The notes below the pieces were generated by a model. The model searched no databases. It was not told the DNA's origin and saw only the letters and a program-made list of their open reading frames with translations. Shown here piece after piece: positions 25,618-33,680 of a stretch of 64,000 bases of DNA. Numbering within the stretch: the stretch's first letter is position 1; the number at the start of each line of letters is the position of its first letter. This DNA is from Pseudomonas sp. LBUM920 (GTDB taxonomy: Bacteria > Pseudomonadota > Gammaproteobacteria > Pseudomonadales > Pseudomonadaceae). The stretch is taken from contig NZ_CP027762.1 of assembly GCF_003852315.1 (NCBI RefSeq), positions 2,337,501-2,401,500 on the forward strand, in the 5' to 3' direction. Both the position numbers and the translations under genes were made by a program.

Positions 25618-26382
25618 TCAGTGCTGATGCGGCGTGTTTGTCGGATCCGCTATCTGGAACACCTTGCCCTGACGCCACGCATCCGCGCCTGGCGCAACGG
25701 CGGGGGCCGGTATGTCCGCTCGCGCTTTGTGCTTTTGCGCGCTATCGACGCCGAATCGACGATCCCGATCTGCAACCATCTGAGGATCTGCCTGCCCATC
25801 TGCGGTGAAACCCATCATGAGCTGAGGCACGCCCAGAGGCAGGTCTTTATTGAGGTCGGTATGCCAGGTATGCCACGTCTTGCCGTAGGTATGGACGAGC
25901 TTTTCCATCAATGCATGCTCAGCTACTTCAGGAATCCCGGGCGCTATCAGCTGACCTGATTTCACCTCGTGAACATGACTGTGCCAAAGCGCTTGCTCGG
26001 CTTTGGGCAGACCGGCAAATAAGTGTTCGCTGATGATGTACTCGACACCCATGAGCTTGGCGTCCTTGCGATTGCCATCGTAGATCACACACTGGATGAC
26101 TTCCTCATTGAGGATGGCGCAGTAATGGTGGGCCTCCATCTGTGCATTCATGTGGCCGTTATAAAAATGAAAGCCATCCAGGTACGCGTTCAATGCGTCT
26201 ATCGGCGGGCGTGATTGAAGCAGTGCCGCGCCGGCGTCCAGGGACTGGGTAGTGGGCGATTGGGTATCCCCCGGCGCGACGACGTTAGAGGGCGAGTTAT
26301 TGCCCGCACAGGCGGCGAGCAATGGCGCCAACACCGCCGCGCACAGCGTGTTGATCCTATAGGGTTTGCAGATTGCGCTCAT
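25618..26382 (-). CDS. DUF1264/OBAP-like lipoprotein
   Basis: A 254-residue protein with a lipoprotein signal (LLAACAG, Cys at about residue 25). The mature part contains NAYLDGFHFYNGHMNAQMEAHHYC and ALWHSHVHEVKSGQL, the hallmark segments of the DUF1264 / oil-body-associated protein family. This family is found in plants and bacteria and its biochemical role is not known. It would sit on the inner or outer membrane. It converges on the hsp20 terminator. The His-rich motifs could bind a metal, which is a guess. Confidence 0.85.
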   Translation of the reverse strand: MSAICKPYRINTLCAAVLAPLLAACAGNNSPSNVVAPGDTQSPTTQSLDAGAALLQSRPPIDALNAYLDGFHFYNGHMNAQMEAHHYCAILNEEVIQCVIYDGNRKDAKLMGVEYIISEHLFAGLPKAEQALWHSHVHEVKSGQLIAPGIPEVAEHALMEKLVHTYGKTWHTWHTDLNKDLPLGVPQLMMGFTADGQADPQMVADRDRRFGVDSAQKHKARADIPAPAVAPGADAWRQGKVFQIADPTNTPHQH

Positions 26383-26613
26383 TGGAGAGTCCCTTCAGTC
26401 GATTTGATTAAGTGCCTGCCGTGCGGCTTGAACAGCTGTTCGGCACACCATTCGATTACAGCGATTTGGATATCCACCGAGCAGCGAAAATTCTATTTGC
26501 GCAGCCGATACCGACGTAGGCGGTGGCCGGTGACGGCGCATCAGCGAAGCATGAGCGCTCAAGGGCGAAAGAGCGTCAGACCGCTGTTAAAAACCTGGAT
26601 GGAATGTGGGAAA

Positions 26614-27288
26614 TCAAGGCCTGGATGCGACTTCCTCTAAATGCTGCAAAAGATCTTGCGGGTCCTCGTACACCCTCAGCGCTCCCGCTCTTTCAAGCTC
26701 GCTGATGTCGTAGCCGCCTGAAAGCAAGCCGACGCCTGTCGCTTTGCAACGCCTTGCCGCAAGCATGTCCCATATGGCATCGCCTACTACGACACAATCC
26801 TCAATCGGTACATCGAGCTTGCGCGCGGCGGCAAGGAAGAGATCTGGATCCGGCTTGCCGTATTTAACATCGTCGCGGGTGATTATATTGATCGCGTTAA
26901 TATCCAAGCCAAGCGCTTCTAAATTGATCCTGGCAGTAGACAAGCCGCCGCTGGTAGCAATACACCACTTTATATTGTCTTCAGTCAGGGTTTTTAATAA
27001 CTCGACTGACCCTGGAAGGGCCGTTATCTGGCCTTTGAGCGCCTCATACGCAGCAGCATGTTTCTTACTTAATGCCGCGCCTTGCGCTTCAGTAATGATT
27101 ACACCGGTTTCACGCGACAGGGTCTTTAACATCAGCCCTCCGCTCATACCGATCTTGCGGTGAATGCGCCACATAGCCAGCGGGATGCCCTCGGAATCAA
27201 GTGCCTCTTTCCACGCCGCTACGTTTTGGTAAACGCTGTCGGTGAGCGTGCCGTCGAGGTCGAATATAAATGATGTCTGAGGTCGCAT
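26614..27288 (-). CDS. HAD-superfamily phosphatase (phosphoglycolate-phosphatase-like)
   Basis: The ATG at 27288 puts the first catalytic motif FIFDLDGTLTDS at residues 7-18; the longer ORF from 27402 has no family sequence in front. The 224-residue protein has motif I DxDGT, motif II Thr/Ser (ATSGG, about 106-110), motif III Lys in KYGKPDPD (about 142) and motif IV GDAIWDMLAA. The cap domain (residues about 20-90) suggests a C1-cap small-molecule phosphatase. The GYDISELERAGA end is usual. The substrate is unknown, and it is single in its operon. Confidence 0.9.
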   Translation of the reverse strand: MRPQTSFIFDLDGTLTDSVYQNVAAWKEALDSEGIPLAMWRIHRKIGMSGGLMLKTLSRETGVIITEAQGAALSKKHAAAYEALKGQITALPGSVELLKTLTEDNIKWCIATSGGLSTARINLEALGLDINAINIITRDDVKYGKPDPDLFLAAARKLDVPIEDCVVVGDAIWDMLAARRCKATGVGLLSGGYDISELERAGALRVYEDPQDLLQHLEEVASRP

Positions 27289-27688
27289 GGAGAGTCTCCA
27301 GGTTGATAACTGTAATGTTCGTGACGGGTATTTCATTATCAGCCGGGCCCGGTGTAACGCGGTGCCCATTGGCTGTCTCCCTTCAGTCAAATCTTGGCGC
27401 ATACCGTTCTGAAACGTGAGGCCGCCACGCGTTCATTATTTCGTCCACAGCGGGGTGTGTTCACACCACACCTGCTGCCAACCAGCAGGGATTGCTCGCC
27501 GTTGTACTGTGCGGTCCCGATACGAGGCTGCTGAAAACATGGATGAGAAAGACGAAACCAAAATCAGTCAGTCGATTTCGACGCAGCAAAAATTTGAACC
27601 GTCGCTGAACACGCTTACCTAACGATTAGCTTGTGACGAATTGCACAGGCGATTTGCCAATATCGGCATACTCCGAGAGGTGGGCAAC
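27289..27688. other. Intergenic stretch without a supported gene
   Basis: About 400 bp between the divergent HAD and Lys-rich genes. It contains one 68-codon ORF (27416-27622) with poor coding character and no clear ribosome site, and a small perfect hairpin GGTGTG-TT-CACACC near 27456-27470. It probably holds both promoters. Confidence 0.5.
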
Positions 27689-27961
27689 GTGGCTAAAGAC
27701 GAGAAGAAAAGCAAAGGTGACGCTTCGAAAGCCAGCAAGGAATTGAAAGACAAAAAGTCCTCACCCGCAAAAAAATCCGCAGCAGCATCGGCTCTTTCAA
27801 AGTCTTCCGATAAGAAAGACAAGAAAAAAGAGGCCGAACCAAAGAAGTCTGTAAAAGCCGAACCAAAGAAATCTGTAAAAAAAGCGGACAGCAAGCCAGA
27901 AAAGGCGAAGACGTCAGAAAAATCTGAGAAGTCAGAGAAGTCGTCGAAAAAGAAGAAGTGA
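27689..27961 (+). CDS. Lys-rich basic low-complexity protein
   Basis: GAGAGG precedes a GTG at 27689, giving 90 residues of which roughly 40% are Lys, with Ser, Ala and Glu making up most of the rest. A short tandem repeat EPKKSVKAEPKKSVKK sits near residues 51-66 and a KSEKSEKSS run near the end. The composition resembles bacterial histone H1-like or AlgP-type tails, which bind DNA or polyphosphate. It has no folded domain. A terminator follows immediately. The DNA-binding role is inference. Confidence 0.75.
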   Translation: MAKDEKKSKGDASKASKELKDKKSSPAKKSAAASALSKSSDKKDKKKEAEPKKSVKAEPKKSVKKADSKPEKAKTSEKSEKSEKSSKKKK

Positions 27962-27966
27962 GACCT

Positions 27967-27987
27967 GCTAGGGCTTTATGCCCTAGC
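27967..27987 (+). terminator. Terminator after the Lys-rich gene
   Basis: GCTAGGGC tttat GCCCTAGC followed by TTCTTC, 5 bp after the stop. Confidence 0.75.
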
Positions 27988-28098
27988 TTCTTCACACGGG
28001 TTTGTCTTCGATAAAGGCTTGGGCGCTAGCGCTTTGGGCCGCGAGGCTGCACGGCGGCGGCTCAAAAAGCCGCTCGCCAACACCGAGTTGCCATCCCA

Positions 28099-28359
28099 TC
28101 ACGCAGGGCTCCCTGCAAATAAACGGCCTGCGGTTGCAGCGTCGGTTTCCATGAACGCCATCAACCTATCCACGGCAGTCGGTAACGTGATGACGAGCCG
28201 ACAGTTCCCGCCTGCAGCGCTATTCACCGCTGAGCCTATTGCCTCGATGACTACCTGGTTTTTTTGCTTGGCAGCGTTGAATGACGTCAACGCCTGGTAC
28301 GGCGCAATGTCGAATCCGTTTTTGCTGGAAACCTGAAAGCCTTCCTCATATTGAAATGT
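28099..28359 (-). pseudogene. Possible gene remnant or TTG-started small ORF
   Basis: The minus-strand frame is open from a stop at about 28360 to a TGA at 28099. It encodes a protein-like sequence (SSKNGFDIAPYQALTSFNAA..., RLVITLPTAVDRLMAFMET) but has no ATG or GTG; the only usual start is a TTG at 28290. The amino acid composition looks like real coding DNA. It may be a decayed gene or one with an unusual start. No family recognised. Confidence 0.35.
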
Positions 28360-28454
28360 TTAAAGTGGTTTAATGTTTATGTCGACCCGCGATGGAATCG
28401 CAATGGTCGGCTTTCCATTGACCTCTGTTATTGATTCACCCAAGGAGCTACACC

Positions 28455-29300
28455 ATGCAAGGAAGTATGAAGTTCAAGCACCTCGCGTTTCTGTTGATCC
28501 CGCTCGTTGCCGCCTGTACCACACCGGATAGAAACCGCGAATCGGCAGCCATTGCCCAGCCGCAACCACAGCAGGCATTGCCGTTCGACAACTGCGCGGT
28601 GGGCTGTCCGGCCGGCGGAAGCCCTCTGACGTTGAACCGTCAGGCCTACACGCTCAACAACAACGGCTCGACCAAGTTTGCCAACTGGGTGTCGTACAAA
28701 ATCACCAAGGACACCCCGGCGAGCGGACGCCCGCGCGACTGGAAGACGGATCCGGACATTCCGGCCGGGGAAACGCTCGACCCGGTGGATTACAACGGCG
28801 CGAACGTCGCGCTTAAAGTCGACCGTGGCCATCAGGCCAACCTCGCCTCCATGGCGGGCGTGCCTGACTGGCAGACGCTCAATTATTTGTCCAACATCAC
28901 CCCGCAGAAGTCCGACCTTAACCAGGGGCCCTGGGCGCATCTTGAAGATCAGGAGCGCAACCTCAGCAAACAGGCGGGCGTCGACCAGGTGTATGTCAGC
29001 ACCGGGCCGCTGTATGAGCATTTTGTCGGCACGCTGCCGGGCACAAACAAGGTGCACACCATTCCCAGTGGCTACTGGAAAATCATCTTTGTCGGCAGCT
29101 CGCCCGAAAACGGAGTGTACGCATCGTTTGTGATGAACCAGGAGACGCCCAAAGGCGCCAACTTCTGTGACTACCAGGTGACCGTAAACCAAATCGAAGA
29201 GCGTTCAGGGCTGACCTTCTGGAGCAATTTGCCGCAGTCGGTGCAGGCTGCGCTGAAGGCGAAGCAAGGCCAGTTGCCGGGCCGTATCGGCTGCAAATAA
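28455..29300 (+). CDS. DNA/RNA non-specific endonuclease (NucA type), lipoprotein
   Basis: AAGGAG at 28442-28447 fixes the ATG at 28455. The protein has a lipoprotein signal (LLIPLVAACTT, Cys near residue 22) and then a beta-beta-alpha-metal nuclease domain: VDRGHQANLASM holds the catalytic His (family motif DRGH), and NYLSNITPQKSDLNQGPW the metal-binding Asn. It would cut DNA and RNA in the periplasm or at the surface, for nutrient scavenging or defence. The Gln after DRGH is the variant seen in the periplasmic group. It stands alone. Confidence 0.92.
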   Translation: MQGSMKFKHLAFLLIPLVAACTTPDRNRESAAIAQPQPQQALPFDNCAVGCPAGGSPLTLNRQAYTLNNNGSTKFANWVSYKITKDTPASGRPRDWKTDPDIPAGETLDPVDYNGANVALKVDRGHQANLASMAGVPDWQTLNYLSNITPQKSDLNQGPWAHLEDQERNLSKQAGVDQVYVSTGPLYEHFVGTLPGTNKVHTIPSGYWKIIFVGSSPENGVYASFVMNQETPKGANFCDYQVTVNQIEERSGLTFWSNLPQSVQAALKAKQGQLPGRIGCK

Positions 29301-29456
29301 CCCCCACACGAAGCGCCTATGCGGAGCAAAACGCGTAGGCGCTTTCGCAGGGCAGCCCGAACCGTTGGTCTGCATAACCCAACACCCACTGAACCCCAGG
29401 TTGCCGACAGTCCTCCACACCCCTGTATGTTCTGAAAAGACAATGAGGTGTTTGGC

Positions 29457-30383
29457 ATGAAAGCAATCAGGATTGAGCAGTTCGGCGGCCCCGAGGTCAT
29501 GCAGCTACGCGATGTCGACGTGCCGGAACCGAAAACGGGCGAAGTGCTCGTAAAGAATTTTTTTGTGGGTATCAACCCGGTGGACTACAAGATTCGCCAG
29601 GGTCAATACCCCGAGGTCAAGCAGGACAAACTGCCGTTGACCCTGGGCCGTGAAGTGGCCGGTGTGGTCGAGAAGGTCGGGCAGGGTGTCAGTGATTTCA
29701 AACCGGGCGACCGGGTCTTTGCAATGATCGGCGCCGATGGCGGCTATGCCGAATACGCCCGCGTGCCTGCCGCGCATCTGGCGCGCATTCCGGCCGCGCT
29801 CGATTGGCCGGTCGCCGCCGGTGTGCCGCTGGCAGGCCATACCGCCTGGCAGGCGTTGGTGGAGCATGGTCACATCGAGCAGGGGCAAAAGGTCTTGATC
29901 CACGGTGGCACCGGCGGTGTGGGGCACTTCGCCGTTCAATTTGCCAAGGTCAAGGGCGCCCAGGTCTACGCCACGGCCTCCACCGACAGCCTGGCGTTTT
30001 TGCGAGAGCTGGGCGTGGACCGTGCGATTGACTACAAGACCGAGCGTTTCGAAGACATCTGCAAGGACTTTGACCTGGTCATCGACTTGATTGGCGGCGA
30101 TACGCAATCGCACTCATGGCAGGTGCTGGGCGAGGGCGGGCGGCTGGTGTCGACCCTGACCCAGCCCGATGCCCATCATCCGCAGGCCACGGGCAAGACC
30201 GGTACGCGGTTTACGGCTGCGCCACGTGGCGAAGAGTTGACCGAGATTGCCGGGTTGATCGAGGCCGGCAATGTGCAGGTCTATATCGCCAGGCAGTTCG
30301 AGCTGGCGGCGGCAGTAGAGGCATTGGACTTTTTGGCCAACGGGCATGTGCACGGCAAGGTTGTCCTGCACGTGAGCGATTGA
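29457..30383 (+). CDS. Zinc-independent NADP-dependent quinone oxidoreductase (MDR superfamily)
   Basis: The ATG at 29457 (MKAIRIEQFGGPEVMQLRDVDVPEP) with TGAGGTG ahead gives 308 residues. VLIHGGTGGVGHFAVQFAKVKGAQVYATAS is the NADP-binding Rossmann motif. The structural and catalytic zinc Cys residues of alcohol dehydrogenases are absent, so it belongs to the quinone reductase/crotonyl-CoA-reductase-like branch. It probably reduces electrophilic carbonyls or quinones. The next small gene starts 9 bp after its stop and may be co-transcribed. Confidence 0.9.
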   Translation: MKAIRIEQFGGPEVMQLRDVDVPEPKTGEVLVKNFFVGINPVDYKIRQGQYPEVKQDKLPLTLGREVAGVVEKVGQGVSDFKPGDRVFAMIGADGGYAEYARVPAAHLARIPAALDWPVAAGVPLAGHTAWQALVEHGHIEQGQKVLIHGGTGGVGHFAVQFAKVKGAQVYATASTDSLAFLRELGVDRAIDYKTERFEDICKDFDLVIDLIGGDTQSHSWQVLGEGGRLVSTLTQPDAHHPQATGKTGTRFTAAPRGEELTEIAGLIEAGNVQVYIARQFELAAAVEALDFLANGHVHGKVVLHVSD

Positions 30384-30392
30384 GGCGGCTGC

Positions 30393-30572
30393 ATGAGCGA
30401 TCATTTAAAGCCACCTGAAGGCGCACCTGCCGGGCAGAAAGTACGCCCCGAGACGCCGAAACGAAGTGACACGTCAGAAGATCCGAATGTCGTCCGGCCC
30501 TGGAAGCCTGATGTCAATCAGGGCGCGGTTGCCCCCGGCGGACCGTCGAAGGATCCCGAGTCGGGTGCATAA
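30393..30572 (+). CDS. Small Pro-rich hydrophilic protein, 59 residues
   Basis: ATG at 30393, 9 bp after the oxidoreductase stop, with TGAGGCGG ahead. The sequence (MSDHLKPPEGAPAGQKV..., ending GGPSKDPESGA) is rich in Pro, Lys and Asp and seems disordered. It is not in any usual gene-length list. The clean start signal and operon spacing argue that it is translated. No family recognised. Confidence 0.55.
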   Translation: MSDHLKPPEGAPAGQKVRPETPKRSDTSEDPNVVRPWKPDVNQGAVAPGGPSKDPESGA

Positions 30573-30613
30573 GGCCAGTAAGCCAGCCCTGCCGTGACAG
30601 GGCTGGCGGCTGA

Positions 30614-30853
30614 CTAGTTGCGCATCGCCTGCTGTATTCGCATCCATTCTTGATGCGCGGCGGCGCGTTGTCTGTCGGCGGTCTGCTTGGCCTGACTGAA
30701 GCGTGCCCAGGTCGCCGTGTCACCGCTGTAGGACTCGATGATGTTGTAGGCCGCCGCTTCGAGTCGATCCGCCTCGAAAAACATCTCGGTGGTGTGCGCG
30801 ATTTGGTCATCCCACGCATGTCTCGTGGAATATTGAAGGGTTTGACTAGTCAT
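30614..30853 (-). CDS. Hypothetical helical protein, 79 residues
   Basis: ATG at 30853 overlaps the stop of the upstream gene (30850-31107) by 4 bp, showing translational coupling. The protein (MTSQTLQYSTRHAWDDQIAH..., AKQTADRQRAAAHQEWMRIQQAMRN) is predicted to be helical and cytosolic. No family recognised. Confidence 0.7.
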   Translation of the reverse strand: MTSQTLQYSTRHAWDDQIAHTTEMFFEADRLEAAAYNIIESYSGDTATWARFSQAKQTADRQRAAAHQEWMRIQQAMRN

Positions 30854-31107
30854 TGCGTAAGTTCCTCCATCCATTGAATCTCTGCGGCGCTGTTCCAGCG
30901 CACGTGAGTAATTCCATATTGCTCGGCCATCGGCCTGGAAACGCGCTTGAGCGTGTTCTGGCCAAATTTGGGTATCACTGCGACGCCGGCGTCGCAGCTG
31001 GCCCAGTGCCAGGCCTGGGCGTTGTCCATCTGCGGCGCGCGAACGATGAAAGACTTCGGCACGCCGTGCAACTGATACTCGATGGTAAATAGATCGCTCG
31101 CTTTCAT
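30850..31107 (-). CDS. DUF6555-like small protein, 85 residues
   Basis: MKASDLFTIEYQLHGVPKSF starts a compact protein with AWHWASCDAGVAVIPKFGQ in the middle. The pattern fits a small Pseudomonas-restricted family that I recall as DUF6555; the name is given with moderate trust. A GAGGCC-rich region precedes the ATG. It forms a two-gene operon with the 79-residue protein that overlaps its stop. Function unknown. Confidence 0.65.
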   Translation of the reverse strand: MKASDLFTIEYQLHGVPKSFIVRAPQMDNAQAWHWASCDAGVAVIPKFGQNTLKRVSRPMAEQYGITHVRWNSAAEIQWMEELTQ

Positions 31108-31207
31108 GAGGCCTCCTGTTGCTCATGAAGTACAGATATTTGGCGTCAAAAAAGATTCAAAAAATTGTCCGACAATTCGATGACCGTGCCGGCGACCCTC
31201 GCGCATG

Positions 31208-31489
31208 TCAGTCGTCCACGGTAAACGTCACCCAACCTGGGCCGTCATTCGCCCTTTCGATTTCCATAATGACGCCGCCAATCGAGGCGCCATCCGGCAG
31301 GTTGACCGCGACAAAGTTGGGGTGACCGGGCCATTGCAGGGGCTTGTCGAAGCTCAGGCGCGCAATCGTCGGCTTGCCGCTGCTGGTCAGCTGGATGTTC
31401 ACCGACTCGTTCAGGTGTTCGTCTGAGCGGGTGCCCAGGTGACGTGATGCAGTAATGACGCTGGCAATACCTTGATAATCGTAGGACAT
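31208..31489 (-). CDS. Hypothetical protein, 93 residues
   Basis: AAGGTAG precedes the ATG at 31489 by about 7 bp. The protein (MSYDYQGIASVITASRHLG..., GGVIMEIERANDGPGWVTFTVDD) has alternating hydrophobic residues suggesting a beta-rich domain and no signal or membrane segment. It is transcribed in the same direction as the small operon at 30614-31107. No family recognised. Confidence 0.65.
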   Translation of the reverse strand: MSYDYQGIASVITASRHLGTRSDEHLNESVNIQLTSSGKPTIARLSFDKPLQWPGHPNFVAVNLPDGASIGGVIMEIERANDGPGWVTFTVDD

Positions 31490-31547
31490 AACGGGCTACC
31501 TTCTGTAGTGACTGCGAATTCAACAGTGTCGATTTCGACCCTGTTGT

Positions 31548-32090
31548 TCATTCGATAGTTGCGCGCTGGGCAGACCAATGTGTGCAGACAGCGCCTGCGT
31601 CACCCTGAACCGGGTCTTGCTGTGGAAACGCCAGGCCAGCAATGCGCTGCAGTTGCGCGTCGCTCGGTGCCTCGCGGCCTATATCTGCGTGCTGACCGGG
31701 CGGGTAGGCGCCAACCACCAGAAAGTCTTCACTGCAACCGAGATTGCAGTGACCGGTACCGGCGGGAAGCAACAGCACGTCGCCTTGCGTCACCGACACC
31801 ACGTGGCCATTGGGCCCGCCGAGCATCAAGCGTGCATCACCACAGGCGATGCCCAACACCTCATGCCCTTCGCAATGGTAGTGGTGGTAATCGTAGACCC
31901 CGTCCCGCCATTGGGGCGGCCAGCCGTGTGCCAAAAACGTCTGCTCAAACAGCGCAGCCGGATCACTTCCGGTTACGCGGATGGCGTTCGGGTAAATGAT
32001 CACCGGCAAGCGCGGGTTGTTCGGCACCCAGCCGTTGCGGTCGAGCAGCAAGGTCTTGAACGTACCTGCCGATGGATGCGCGTTCTTCAT
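31548..32090 (-). CDS. Cupin-domain protein
   Basis: The ATG at 32090 with AGGAGA 9 bp ahead is chosen over the longer ORF from 32159. The 180-residue protein contains YDYHHYHCEGHEVLGIACGDARLMLGG followed by GDVLLLPAGTGHCNL. These are cupin motifs 1 and 2, with a likely His-His-Glu-His metal site. Cupins of this length act as small dioxygenases or isomerases, or bind ligands. It is divergent from the glycosyltransferase at 32261. Confidence 0.85.
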   Translation of the reverse strand: MKNAHPSAGTFKTLLLDRNGWVPNNPRLPVIIYPNAIRVTGSDPAALFEQTFLAHGWPPQWRDGVYDYHHYHCEGHEVLGIACGDARLMLGGPNGHVVSVTQGDVLLLPAGTGHCNLGCSEDFLVVGAYPPGQHADIGREAPSDAQLQRIAGLAFPQQDPVQGDAGAVCTHWSAQRATIE

Positions 32091-32260
32091 GCCGTGTTCT
32101 CCTGCGCTTAATAACGAAGCAAAGCCCCCAGAGCGCCAGTGTGGCGCGCCGATAAACAATCTGAGCGGCCAGGGCCAAGGGACGTTCCAGAAACTTTAAA
32201 CCTTCGCGATAAGCGAGGTGTCGATAGCTGGAGACACTTCGCCAGGTAGAGGGAACGTCA

Positions 32261-32971
32261 ATGATAGGGATTGTGATACCTGCCCATAACGAGCAAAGGC
32301 ACATCAGTGATTGCCTGGCTTCCGTGCTGCTTGCCATTGCGCACCCGGCGTTGCAAAACCAGCGCGTCGAAGTCCTCGTAGTGCTGGACGACTGCTCGGA
32401 CCAAACGGGTGAACGGGCAACCGCACTGGGCGTGGCAACGCTTGATGTCTGCTTTAGAAACGTCGGCCAGGCCAGGGCTGTCGGCGCAGAGCAGCTACTG
32501 GAGGCCGGTGCCCAATGGCTGGCCTTCACCGATGCCGATACCCTCGTGCCGCAGGATTGGCTGGTGCGTCAGCTCGCGTTCGGCGCCGACGCGGTGTGTG
32601 GCACGGTCGAAGTGGACAGCTGGAGCGAGTACGACGAAGTCGCACGTTCTCGATACCTCGCCCTCTACCAGTTTGTCGAAAACCATCGGCATATCCATGG
32701 CGCCAACCTGGGTCTGAGTGCAGACGCCTATCGCAACGCCGGTGGGTTTCAGCATTTGGTTGCTCACGAGGACGTGCGCCTGGTGGCTGACCTGGAAAGG
32801 ACCGGTGCGCGGATTGCGTGGACAGCCACCAACCCGGTGATCACCAGTGCGCGCCGTGATTACAAATGTCGGGGCGGGTTCGGCGAATACCTGGCTTCGC
32901 TCATGCCTGGCACGGGCCACGTGGTCAGCGAGCCCAGCGCGAGTGCAAACGTCACGCTCGGGGCCGGGTGA
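32261..32971 (+). CDS. Family 2 glycosyltransferase
   Basis: A 236-residue GT-A fold protein. IGIVIPAHNEQRHISDCLASVL opens the nucleotide-sugar-binding fold, FTDADTLVP is the DxD metal motif near 89-94, and HEDVRLVADLER carries the catalytic Asp region (ED). It has no membrane segments, so it is a soluble or peripherally bound transferase. AGAGGGAA precedes the ATG. It is followed 6 bp on by a small membrane protein gene that may be co-transcribed. Acceptor unknown. Confidence 0.9.
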   Translation: MIGIVIPAHNEQRHISDCLASVLLAIAHPALQNQRVEVLVVLDDCSDQTGERATALGVATLDVCFRNVGQARAVGAEQLLEAGAQWLAFTDADTLVPQDWLVRQLAFGADAVCGTVEVDSWSEYDEVARSRYLALYQFVENHRHIHGANLGLSADAYRNAGGFQHLVAHEDVRLVADLERTGARIAWTATNPVITSARRDYKCRGGFGEYLASLMPGTGHVVSEPSASANVTLGAG

Positions 32972-32977
32972 CCTCGG

Positions 32978-33223
32978 GTGTTTATCGACTGGGTGCAATG
33001 GCCTGCGATGGTCGTGACGGTGATCTCGGCCTGGTTCATCGGGTCTCAACGGCCTCGCCGGCGCATGTTCGCGTTCTGGGGCTTCATCCTCAGCAACGCC
33101 TTATGGGTGGCTTGGGGATGGCACGCGAATGCCTACGCGCTGATCGTGCTCGAATGCACGCTGCTGGGCATGAACGCGCGTGGCTTCCGGAAAAATCTGC
33201 GCACCCACCGGGCTTCTGAATGA
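32978..33223 (+). CDS. Small membrane protein, paralogue of the protein at 33230-33466
   Basis: An 81-residue protein starting at GTG with three hydrophobic stretches (about 6-20, 30-46, 50-66): MFIDWVQWPAMVVTVISAW..., SNALWVAWGWHANAYALIVL. It ends in a basic tail. It starts 6 bp after the glycosyltransferase stop. The opposing gene on the other strand encodes a clearly related protein, and their stops are 6 bp apart. Function unknown. Confidence 0.75.
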   Translation: MFIDWVQWPAMVVTVISAWFIGSQRPRRRMFAFWGFILSNALWVAWGWHANAYALIVLECTLLGMNARGFRKNLRTHRASE

Positions 33224-33229
33224 CCCACC

Positions 33230-33466
33230 TTACTGATTCTGAAAGTTCTTTTTAAACCCGCGCAGGTTCATCAAGCCCAGGCAGATCTGCAGCACGATCA
33301 GTGCATAGGCGTCAGCGTAAGCGCCCCAGACAACCCACAGAACATTGCTCAAACAAAAGCACACGAACCCCGCCATTCTGCGCGAGGGGCGCTGAGAGCC
33401 GATCAGCCACGCCGCCAGAACCGTGACCAGCATTGCTGGCCACTGCACCCAATCCAGATCACTCAA
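33230..33466 (-). CDS. Small membrane protein, paralogue of the protein at 32978-33223
   Basis: A 78-residue protein starting at TTG with GAGGAAG ahead. It aligns end to end with its neighbour: DWVQWPAM, IGSQRP-x-RRM, LSN-x-LWV-x-WG, AYALIVL and RGF-K/R-KN are shared. The genes are convergent, so the duplication forms an inverted pair at DNA level. Both have non-ATG starts. Function unknown. Confidence 0.75.
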   Translation of the reverse strand: MSDLDWVQWPAMLVTVLAAWLIGSQRPSRRMAGFVCFCLSNVLWVVWGAYADAYALIVLQICLGLMNLRGFKKNFQNQ

Positions 33467-33680
33467 ACCCGCTTCCTCAATTGTCAGACCTTTAACTAGG
33501 AAGAGGGCGGTTGGGACGAATGATTCAGTTTTTTTGACCCGCGTAACGTCCTAACCACTCGTCAGCTATTGAGCCTAATAGTTGAACGAGCGCGGCTGCG
33601 CTCCGGCCAGATAAATCATGTGTGGACGAACAGCAGGCTTCGTCCGGCCACCGCTACCCCATCATTCCCAGGAGCAAATC

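Noticed and set aside
27416..27622. 68-codon ORF between the HAD and Lys-rich genes
   Set aside because: No ribosome site, unusual Cys/His-rich start, and no protein-like pattern except a short polar end.
30116..30418. 100-codon ORF overlapping the quinone oxidoreductase end
   Set aside because: Out-of-frame shadow; the real small gene at 30393 is in another frame with its own start signal.
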